A stretch of 64,000 nt of DNA from contig DAOLIT010000013.1 in the NCBI GenBank assembly GCA_035328405.1, positions 1 to 64,000 of the forward strand, in the 5' to 3' direction. A program made the translations under genes and the position numbers. This stretch comes from JAEUKA01 sp035328405 (lineage in GTDB: Bacteria; Myxococcota_A; Polyangia; Palsa-1104; JAEUJZ01). Positions 1-7,047 of this stretch are shown piece by piece. The first letter of the stretch is position 1; each line of letters opens with the position of its first letter. The notes beneath the pieces were generated by a model. The model did no database searches, had not been told where the DNA came from, and worked only from the letters and a program-made list of their open reading frames with translations.

Positions 1-22
1 TCGTTGTTTTCTTCTTTCTACG

Positions 23-1999
23 ATGAGCAAAACAGTTCCCCCGATTGATGATGATGGAGAAGCTGGTAGCGGATCTGCGCAGCCTGCGGGCGGGGAGGCT
101 CAACGTGAGGACTCCGCCCCCGTAAGAGTCGAGGAAAGCGATCGGGTGTCTTCTCCGAAACCTTCGTCGCGCAAAGGGGAACAGGTCGGAAAGTACCGTT
201 TGGGGGAGTGTCTGGGGGAAGGCGGGATGGCTGTGGTGTATGAGGCGGTGCGAACGGATCACCTCAAAAATCGCGTGGCAATCAAGTTGATGCACCCGTC
301 GCTGGCAAGGATTCCCGAATACGTCGCTCGGTTTGAGAGAGAAGCGGAAATTCTGTCCAAACTGGATGATCCAGGCATCGTGCGTGTGATGGATTTTGGG
401 ATCTTCCAACATGGCGAGTGCTATCTGGTGATGGAGCTTCTTTCGGGGGAATCACTTGCGGGTCGATTGAGTCGCCAACCGTTGCACCGATTGGATTGGG
501 AAGTTGCGGTTCAGTTCGGACACCAAATCGCATCTGCGTTGGCCTATGCACACAAACAGGGAGTGGTACATCGAGATTTGAAACCGGACAATGTGATGGT
601 TGTGACGGACTCGGCTGTGGTGCTGGGGGAGCGGATCAAACTGGTCGATTTTGGCATCGCGAGACAAATCGAAGAAAGCGGAAGGCCACTGACGGTCGAG
701 GGCGGGTCGATCGGAACGCCACGCTACATGTCGCCGGAGCAACTCAAAGGGATTCCGGTAACGCCGGTTTCGGATGTGTTTTCTTTGGCACTCGTCTTGT
801 TCGAGAGCATCGTAGGACGTTCCCCCTTTGAGCAAAGTGGGTTCGTGGCCCCGGAGCACATTGTCTTCGGAGTCCCATTGAGTTTGCACGCTGTGAGGGA
901 AGATGTACCTCGCGCGATTGGTGACTTGTTGCGGCGTATGCTGTCCAAGGTCCCGACAGAACGACCGAGCATGGCCGAAGTGGCGTCTGAACTGGAAAGG
1001 AACTTGCCGTCGATTCCGTCCTTGGAGAAACCGCTGACAGGCCACCGCAAAGGGACGTCGAGACTTTCTGGTGGAGTTCCTACACAGGTCTACGTTGCGG
1101 GCGGAGTCGCGTTGGGAGTTCTCCTTTTGGCCACGATCGCAGCGTTGGTTTGGAATGTTCTGCCGCGTTTTTGGGGACTCCGATCGGACCGTGTGCCGGT
1201 TCCGTCCTCTATGGTTCGGATTCCCGCAGGGAGTTTCCCGATGGGCACCCGTGCCGACGACGTGCGCGGAGTGTATGACCAATGCGTCAAGGAATTTTCA
1301 AGCTCGGCTCGGGATTGCGCGCTGTCGATGTTTGAGCGGGAAGTTCCACAACAAACCGTGCGAATGTCTGAGTTTCTGGTGGACAAAGAACCCATCAAAA
1401 TTCGGGAATTCCTGAGATTTCTGGAAGCCAACTCTTCGCGAATCCGGGTGGAAGAGGACAGTGATACCAAACAACCGCGTTTTGTGACGCTCGGGGACGG
1501 GAAAAAGCTGCTGGATTTGCCGGGGAGTCACATCGTGTATGACAAGGCGCACGGGACGTTTTCTGTCGAGGCAGCGTATGAAAACCGTCCCGTGGAACAG
1601 ATATCGTGGCGTGCGGCGAATCTGTATTGTCAGGGGCTTGGGAAGGTGCTCATTTCAGAAGCACAATGGGAGTATGTTGCGTATCTGTTGCAGAGCCAGG
1701 ACGCTTCGGTTTCCAAGATTCCAGACTCGCATGGTTTGGCGTGGTCGGTGGGAAGCTATGAATGGGTGTTTGACCAGTTTTCAGAAGGCAAATATCTGTT
1801 GTGCAAAGACTGCGAGGATTGGCGTTTTGGTTCCCCCCTAAGTGAACGATCCGACAACGATTCGTGTGTCACTCGCGGGTGCAAACCCGAGCGAGATCGG
1901 GGTGTTCACTGCCGCCGTACCAAACGGACGTTTCACAATTGCAGCGTCGGCTCACAATACACAACCTTCCGCTGTGTGCGTCTCCTCAGCGGTTCGTAA
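23..1999 (+). CDS. Ser/Thr protein kinase fused to a C-terminal FGE-sulfatase-type fold
   Basis: A Hanks-type kinase with an extracytoplasmic sensor-like domain. Residues 58-330 form the kinase: glycine loop GEGGMA (65-70), the ATP lysine in VAIK (K88), HRDLKPDN with catalytic D185, DFG at 209-211 and GTPRYMSPE at 231-239. One hydrophobic segment at about 357-379 would place the rest in the periplasm. Residues 397-655 match the formylglycine-generating-enzyme/SUMF1 fold (MVRIPAGSFPMG at its start, RPVEQISW in the middle, TTFRCVR at its end). The usual RGGS block is diverged and Cys-rich here, so enzymatic activity is doubtful and ligand sensing is an inference. The reading frame is open to the left edge and no Shine-Dalgarno is visible before the ATG, so the true start may lie outside. 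The 3' end overlaps convergent tilS by 14 bp. Confidence 0.9.
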   Translation: MSKTVPPIDDDGEAGSGSAQPAGGEAQREDSAPVRVEESDRVSSPKPSSRKGEQVGKYRLGECLGEGGMAVVYEAVRTDHLKNRVAIKLMHPSLARIPEYVARFEREAEILSKLDDPGIVRVMDFGIFQHGECYLVMELLSGESLAGRLSRQPLHRLDWEVAVQFGHQIASALAYAHKQGVVHRDLKPDNVMVVTDSAVVLGERIKLVDFGIARQIEESGRPLTVEGGSIGTPRYMSPEQLKGIPVTPVSDVFSLALVLFESIVGRSPFEQSGFVAPEHIVFGVPLSLHAVREDVPRAIGDLLRRMLSKVPTERPSMAEVASELERNLPSIPSLEKPLTGHRKGTSRLSGGVPTQVYVAGGVALGVLLLATIAALVWNVLPRFWGLRSDRVPVPSSMVRIPAGSFPMGTRADDVRGVYDQCVKEFSSSARDCALSMFEREVPQQTVRMSEFLVDKEPIKIREFLRFLEANSSRIRVEEDSDTKQPRFVTLGDGKKLLDLPGSHIVYDKAHGTFSVEAAYENRPVEQISWRAANLYCQGLGKVLISEAQWEYVAYLLQSQDASVSKIPDSHGLAWSVGSYEWVFDQFSEGKYLLCKDCEDWRFGSPLSERSDNDSCVTRGCKPERDRGVHCRRTKRTFHNCSVGSQYTTFRCVRLLSGS

Positions 2000-3491
2000 G
2001 TGGGGAGTCCGCTTCGTAGTCCAAAAAGACGCTCTGCATCATGTGTTCGGGTTGATGCCGCCGAAAGAGTCCTGCTCGGACACCAATGATCCAAATGGGC
2101 GACTCCCGATACGTCACGACAAACAGGTTGGCCCGTTTTTTCGCAGGAACTTTCATGTCAATCAGGACATCGCTGACTTTGCGCCGACCACACGGTAACT
2201 GCATGCGATCGCCTGGTTGCAAACGGCGGACTTGCAATGGAAAACCGGGTGCAGGCAATCGCACGACTGCGCGGAAAGGATTGCTCCCGATGATGCGTTC
2301 AGGAGGACCTGACAAAGAAACGTGGAGTCGTCCGGAACCGATGCGGAAAGCACCGGTTTCAGCAATGTCAACTGGAAGGAATGAGTCGTCGATTTCGATA
2401 GGCCGTCTCTGTTTGTCAAAGACATAAATCGCGTCGTAGCGTCTTTCGATCAGCCAGCCGCCCGGCAAATCGAGCTCGACAGAGCCTTTCGACGTGTTAA
2501 CGATCCCGAGCAAACCCGCAATGTTGCGAGCGGAGAGCGCGTGCGGAATGAGAATCTGAAAAACGCGCACGAGGATCGGTTTGGGGAGAGCCCGGAGCTT
2601 GCCGGCGTCTAGCACCCAGGGTTCATCGGAAGCATTGGCTGCGCTCTGTTCGAGCAATTGTCTGAGGTGATCTTGTGCGAGTTGATCCAAAAGCAGGGAA
2701 TCCTCGAGACACTGGGTCGCCAACGAGGCCAAACGTTCTTTGAACCGAGGATTCTCTTTTTCCAACCTGGGAATGTGGTCGTAGCGAATTCTGGAACGAA
2801 GAAAGCGTTCGTCTTCGTTGCTGCGGTCAAATACGGGCAACCCCGAAAGGAACGGTTGGGCGATGCGTACAAACTCAAGCACCGTGCTTCTGTCGAGGGA
2901 AAGCAACGGTCTTAGTACATGAACACGCTGGCCCTTGTGAAGGATGACGCGATGCGCCGGAATGCCGGACAGACCGCGCAGTCCGGCACCACCGAGCAAA
3001 CGCTGAAACACGGTCTCCGCTTGGTCGTCCCGTGTGTGGCCGGTCAAAATCCACCGCGCGCTGTATTCGTGGGCGTAATCGAGCAACGCTTGATACCGGG
3101 CTTGTCGCGCGCTTGCCTGAAGCGAACTTCCTTTTTTGAGCGTCACCGGAATGGATTTCACCGATAGGTCCAGCCGTTGAAACGCCGAGAGGACCGCGAG
3201 TGCTTCGTCGGTCGCTTCTTCGCGCAAGCCGTGGTTTATGTACACCACCTGGACCCTCCACCCGGTTCCGATCATGATCAGCCGGATTGCGAGTGCAAGT
3301 GCTGTGGAGTCTGGCCCACCTGAACAGGCCACAAGCACTCCCTCGTTTTGCACAAACAGGCCTTGTTGTTGACGAAGTGTTTTCCGCATCACGCGCACGA
3401 CCTGGGAGTCCTGCAATGCGCGCAACAAAAGGGTCCTATCAAAGCTGTCGCACAGTGCTGCGGCTTCTGGATCGGGATCAGGAATCTGCAT
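1986..3491 (-). CDS. tilS: tRNA(Ile)-lysidine synthase TilS
   Basis: This enzyme uses ATP and lysine to modify C34 of the CAU-anticodon tRNA(Ile) to lysidine, so that the tRNA reads AUA. The PP-loop motif SGGPDS is at residues 57-62. It is followed by the N-type ATP pyrophosphatase core (TGHTRDDQAET, LLGGAGLRGLSG) and by the C-terminal TilS substrate-binding domains (LQPGDRM near residue 430). At 501 residues it is somewhat longer than the E. coli enzyme. The N-terminus before the PP-loop is about 30 residues longer than usual, so a second Met at residue 35 is a possible start. Only 25 bp separate it from the divergent thioredoxin-like gene. Confidence 0.95.
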   Translation of the reverse strand: MQIPDPDPEAAALCDSFDRTLLLRALQDSQVVRVMRKTLRQQQGLFVQNEGVLVACSGGPDSTALALAIRLIMIGTGWRVQVVYINHGLREEATDEALAVLSAFQRLDLSVKSIPVTLKKGSSLQASARQARYQALLDYAHEYSARWILTGHTRDDQAETVFQRLLGGAGLRGLSGIPAHRVILHKGQRVHVLRPLLSLDRSTVLEFVRIAQPFLSGLPVFDRSNEDERFLRSRIRYDHIPRLEKENPRFKERLASLATQCLEDSLLLDQLAQDHLRQLLEQSAANASDEPWVLDAGKLRALPKPILVRVFQILIPHALSARNIAGLLGIVNTSKGSVELDLPGGWLIERRYDAIYVFDKQRRPIEIDDSFLPVDIAETGAFRIGSGRLHVSLSGPPERIIGSNPFRAVVRLPAPGFPLQVRRLQPGDRMQLPCGRRKVSDVLIDMKVPAKKRANLFVVTYRESPIWIIGVRAGLFRRHQPEHMMQSVFLDYEADSPLTNR

Positions 3492-3516
3492 ACCACACCT
3501 TCAAGCGAGGGGCGCG

Positions 3517-4812
3517 ATGATACACTTGGCCGTCATGAGACTGTGTGTGTTTTCTTTGGCAGTGCTTGTGTTGTGTTTTCAGGTGCGAGGCGTGGGGGCC
3601 GCTGATCCGGGCGAGCCGACTCTTTCGCAAGGGGAAAAAAAGGGGGAAAAAGGGGAAAAGGGGGAAAAAGGGGTTCAGGCGAACAAGGAGGCCGGTGCGT
3701 CAAAGGGGGACACCGGAAAAAGCAGTGACAAGGGGGCCAGTGCGACTCCCGACAACACTCGCCCACCTATCAAAGTTCCGGGGTCTTCCGTTCCGTTTTC
3801 GGTTGTGCAGAGGCAAGCCAAGGAAGCGAAAAAAACCCTCGTGCTCGAGTTCTTCGCCCATTGGTGTGAGCCCTGCAAAGAAATGGAACACGAGGTTTTT
3901 TCAAAAGACAAAGTGCAAGCCTTGTTGCGTCAAGTTCACTTCGTTCGTTACGACACAGACACACCGGTTGGCAAGGAAGCCAAGGGGCTGCTCGGTGTCC
4001 AAGGAATTCCGACCCTGGTGGCGCTTCGCACCGACGGAGAAGTTGCCTCTCAGCTACTGGGTGCCCGCACGGTAACAGAGACGTTGCGTTGGCTCAAAAA
4101 TGTCGCGCCTGATTATGAACCGCTCGCTCGTTTGGAAGAACGGATCGCACAAAATCCAAACGATGCAGAGGCCATGCTGCGGCTGGCCCTGCGTTTCACA
4201 AACACCGGTTTTGTGGACAAAGCGAGGCCGTTTCTGGAAAAAGCCACGACGGCTCCACATGCGAATGTGGAAACGCGATCGATGGCGGATTGGACGTTGC
4301 GGAAACTCAAGCTGCGCATCTTCCTTCCCAAACAGCAGCTCCTTGAACGCTTGCTTTTGTTTCCCAATCCACAAGACCCGCAGACCGAAGAGGCGCTCGT
4401 TGCGCTGCTCCGGTTGGGCCCGGTGGATTCGGCCTCGCAGCCGGTAGTCGCACGGGTTGTGGGCCACATGCTCGTGCCAGGCAACACCAACAAATTGAAC
4501 GCTTTTGTGTATCGCTTGCTGCGGGCGAAAGCGTATGCCGAGGCTGAGCGCGTCGCTCGGTATGTGCTGTCTTTGGAACCGCAAAATCCGCTGTTCTTGG
4601 ATTCCCTCGCCGAGGTCCACAACCTGCGCGGACAAAGCCAAGAAGCGCTGCGGTTGTCGAATCAGGCGGTCGAAATCGGGCAAAAGCGGAAGGACATTCA
4701 ACTCCTTGCAGACCTTCATGAAAACCGAGAGCGGTTTCAGCGAGCTCGGCAAGAACCCCCGAGTGACTTTCTGGTGCCGTCCGACGAACCGCAGCCGTGG
4801 GAACTCGACTGA
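3517..4812 (+). CDS. secreted thioredoxin-fold protein with C-terminal TPR-like repeats
   Basis: The N-terminus has a signal peptide (hydrophobic residues about 8-22, cleavage near GVGAA). A Lys/Gly/Glu low-complexity linker (about 38-75) follows, then a thioredoxin domain at about 92-200 with the redox motif CEPC at 117-120 and the cis-proline motif GIPTL. The rest (about 205-430) is helical with TPR-like spacing and resembles the C-terminal part of CnoX/YbbN-type thioredoxins. It is probably a periplasmic thiol reductase or holdase; this is inferred from the fold and signal peptide, and no partner such as DsbD is nearby. The GAGGGG stretch just upstream supports the ATG at 3517; a second Met is six codons in. 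Confidence 0.85.
   Translation: MIHLAVMRLCVFSLAVLVLCFQVRGVGAADPGEPTLSQGEKKGEKGEKGEKGVQANKEAGASKGDTGKSSDKGASATPDNTRPPIKVPGSSVPFSVVQRQAKEAKKTLVLEFFAHWCEPCKEMEHEVFSKDKVQALLRQVHFVRYDTDTPVGKEAKGLLGVQGIPTLVALRTDGEVASQLLGARTVTETLRWLKNVAPDYEPLARLEERIAQNPNDAEAMLRLALRFTNTGFVDKARPFLEKATTAPHANVETRSMADWTLRKLKLRIFLPKQQLLERLLLFPNPQDPQTEEALVALLRLGPVDSASQPVVARVVGHMLVPGNTNKLNAFVYRLLRAKAYAEAERVARYVLSLEPQNPLFLDSLAEVHNLRGQSQEALRLSNQAVEIGQKRKDIQLLADLHENRERFQRARQEPPSDFLVPSDEPQPWELD
3629..3673 (+). repeat. 45-nt pure-purine G-run/A-run microsatellite inside a coding region
   Basis: There is no pyrimidine on the + strand for 45 bases. Five runs of 4-5 G are separated by 4-7 A, in an imperfect 9-bp unit coding Gly-Glu-Lys. 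Gain or loss of a whole unit would stay in frame, but slippage in the A7 or G5 runs would frameshift the thioredoxin-like protein before its active site. The G-runs could also form a quadruplex. Confidence 0.8.
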
Positions 4813-4831
4813 CCGACGCGCTTTTTGTTGG

Positions 4832-5944
4832 CTACGGATGTTGCAGTGCTTCCAGCGGATGAAAACCGTCGGCGACCACGGTTTTTTCCAAGTTGGTTTT
4901 GTCCACTGCGAGCACTTCGATGAACACGGCGGGCACCTGCGTGTTTTCCACCAAAATTTCACTGCGCGCGACCACCGGTTTGCCTTTGGCCATCGCAACT
5001 GCAACCTGTGCCGCTTGCCCCGCCAGACGGTGGAGCGGTTTGTACACGGTCATGGTTTGACTGCCCGCCGCGATGCGTTGACACGCCGAAAGTTCCGCGT
5101 CCTGCCCCGTCACCAGGACTTTTCCGTCGCGTCCGTCTTCACGCAACGCCTGAATCGAACCCGCTGCCGTGCCATCGTTTGGGGCCAAAATTGCAAAAAA
5201 CGACAGGCCGCGCGCAATCGCCGCGTTCACGATGCGTTTGGCGTGCTCCGGTTTCCAATCGTCTACCCAATCTTCGTGAACCACCTCGATCGCGCCGCTT
5301 TGCACAAGCGGCACCAGCACTCGGTCCTGCCCTTCCTTCATGAGGTGCGCATTGTGGTCGGTTTTCGCACCATGGAGTCGCAACACCTTCACCGGTCCCT
5401 TTGTCGGCAACCGTTCCACCAGATACCGAGCTTGTTTCTCTCCGACCGCCACTGCGTCGAACGAAATGTAGAAATCGAGTGACGGTTCAGGAATCAGCCG
5501 GTCATACGCAATCACCGGCACTCCCGCCGCGTGGGCCAATCGCACCGCTTTGCTCATCGCCGCTCCGTTGTGAGCGACGATCACCAGCACGTTCACCTTG
5601 GCAGTCAGCAGCGACTCCACATCTTTCATCTGTTGCGTGTCCGACGAATTTGCCGACAGGTCCATCACGGAAGCCCCGAGAGCCTGCGCTTTTGCGACAA
5701 ACGCCGCTCGATCGCGTTGCCAACGCTCTTCTTTCAGCGTGTCGAAGGACAGGCCGATGCGCACCCTGTCTTGCGTTTGCGCTTTCGTCTCCGTCGTTCG
5801 TCCCTGCCGAGACAGAAGCACGCCGATGAGCACGCTCAACAAAAGTGACGCTACGACCAGCAGCAGCCGTTCCCGTTTTCCGGGCGTACTCGACGCGCTG
5901 TGTTCGTTGCCTTCCTCGGATTCCTTGCTTTTCAACACGCGCAC
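4832..5944 (-). CDS. membrane-anchored XylF-like sugar-binding protein
   Basis: A periplasmic-binding-protein-fold (Peripla_BP_4 type) solute-binding protein closest in pattern to the D-xylose-binding protein XylF. Shared XylF-type segments are LKEERWQRDR near residue 70, the SLDFYISFD region, APNDGTAAG, TGQDAEL and a QTMTVYKP motif. A hydrophobic segment at about 27-45 follows a 26-residue hydrophilic N-terminus and lacks a clear cleavage site or lipobox, so it looks like an uncleaved anchor. No xylG or xylH permease gene is in the window, so it is an orphan binding protein whose ligand is not proven. There is no ATG; the start is GTG at 5944, or GTG a few codons later. It lies 65 bp downstream of ftsQ on the same strand. 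Confidence 0.85.
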   Translation of the reverse strand: MRVLKSKESEEGNEHSASSTPGKRERLLLVVASLLLSVLIGVLLSRQGRTTETKAQTQDRVRIGLSFDTLKEERWQRDRAAFVAKAQALGASVMDLSANSSDTQQMKDVESLLTAKVNVLVIVAHNGAAMSKAVRLAHAAGVPVIAYDRLIPEPSLDFYISFDAVAVGEKQARYLVERLPTKGPVKVLRLHGAKTDHNAHLMKEGQDRVLVPLVQSGAIEVVHEDWVDDWKPEHAKRIVNAAIARGLSFFAILAPNDGTAAGSIQALREDGRDGKVLVTGQDAELSACQRIAAGSQTMTVYKPLHRLAGQAAQVAVAMAKGKPVVARSEILVENTQVPAVFIEVLAVDKTNLEKTVVADGFHPLEALQHP

Positions 5945-6009
5945 ACTCTACCGATTTCACAGCCGCCAAAACCCGCAAAATCCAAAAGAAAAACGCGGCT
6001 CTGTCGCCC

Positions 6010-6918
6010 TTATCGGATGGATTGTTTGGCAAGCCGAACGGGAATGTGATCGGGGTGTACGCGGCTGTCGAGCAATATCGAGCGGGCTTGTTCGCGGGTT
6101 CGCAGAAGGTGTACCCACACGGCATCGAACCGATGGAGTCGTTCGGTAAGTTCCGTGTCTTTCCCGTCGCCCAAATGAATCGACACGCCGTCTTTTGTGA
6201 CCAACGTCGCGCCGCGCGTTTCGTGAACTTGAACTTCTTTCACCTGGGGGCGAGCCCGGCTTTGTTGGTACAGCGACAGCGCGTGCAGCGCGAAACGAAA
6301 CAGAGCTTTCGCTGTCTCCGGTTTTTCTTGGTACAGCCTTCGCGCGACACCGCCGAGAAAGGGCAACCCACTCGAGTAATCCGATGGCGTCGCCCGCCGA
6401 AACGCCGTGCCGTCTGCCGTGATCAGATACACCGAACCGAGGCCGACCAATGCCACAGGTTCATGTTCGGTCACTTCAATCACAAGCTGCGCAGGCAAGT
6501 GTTTCAGAACCTTCACCTGTTGCAACCACGGTTCGTGTTTCAAGCGGGCCGCAACCTCGCTTGTATCGAGCGAAATCAAATTCACCCCCAACTTGACTTC
6601 CGCCAAGTCGCGCAGACGCGCCTCCGTCACATGTCGCGTTTTGGAAAACACCACGCTTGTCAGTGCAAACCGAGGGCTGTGCAGAAGGTAGTGGCGGACG
6701 AAAAACCCACCCGTCACAAACAGCGCAAGCAGACCCAAACAGGACACCGTCGCCCAAAGCAGCGAAATCGCCGAGGTCGGCTGTCGGCTCTCCTCTTTCG
6801 ATGTGCGTCCTTTTCGGCGCGTCCGACGATTCCCTGACCGCCAAAACCAAAACAACTTCAGACCCGAAAAGGTTGAGCGGTGCTTGCGGGTCGTTTTTCG
6901 TGACAAAAACAGCGACAT
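6010..6918 (-). CDS. ftsQ: cell division protein FtsQ/DivIB
   Basis: A bitopic division protein that bridges FtsK/FtsA-side and FtsB-FtsL components of the divisome. The basic cytoplasmic N-terminus (1-48) is followed by one transmembrane helix (about 50-74). The POTRA domain (about 83-151) shows the family pattern: GVNLISLD, EPWLQQVKV, LPAQLVIEVTEHEPVAL. The FtsQ/DivIB beta domain follows (ITADGTAFRR, GLPFLGG). Length 302 is normal for the family. ftsQ usually sits in the dcw cluster with murC, ddl, ftsA and ftsZ; none of them is here, and the next gene on this strand is a sugar-binding protein. No Shine-Dalgarno is obvious before the ATG. Confidence 0.9.
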   Translation of the reverse strand: MSLFLSRKTTRKHRSTFSGLKLFWFWRSGNRRTRRKGRTSKEESRQPTSAISLLWATVSCLGLLALFVTGGFFVRHYLLHSPRFALTSVVFSKTRHVTEARLRDLAEVKLGVNLISLDTSEVAARLKHEPWLQQVKVLKHLPAQLVIEVTEHEPVALVGLGSVYLITADGTAFRRATPSDYSSGLPFLGGVARRLYQEKPETAKALFRFALHALSLYQQSRARPQVKEVQVHETRGATLVTKDGVSIHLGDGKDTELTERLHRFDAVWVHLLRTREQARSILLDSRVHPDHIPVRLAKQSIR

Positions 6919-6950
6919 GAACGCCGAAGTTTAGGCTTCCCAAAATGCCC

Positions 6951-6967
6951 TGTCCAAAAACTGGACA
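6951..6967. promoter_or_regulatory. 17-bp palindrome TGTCCA-N5-TGGACA, candidate operator
   Basis: A perfect 6-bp inverted repeat with an AAAAC centre lies in the 129-bp gap between divergent ftsQ and the cyclase gene. The size and symmetry fit a dimeric repressor site, but no regulator is identified and chance is not excluded. Confidence 0.3.
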
Positions 6968-7047
6968 CGTTTGTCCGCGTCGAGCTGTTGCAAACTTGTC
7001 GCGCTTTCTTGCGGAAACCTCTGGCATCGTAGTAGCTGTCCCATTCC

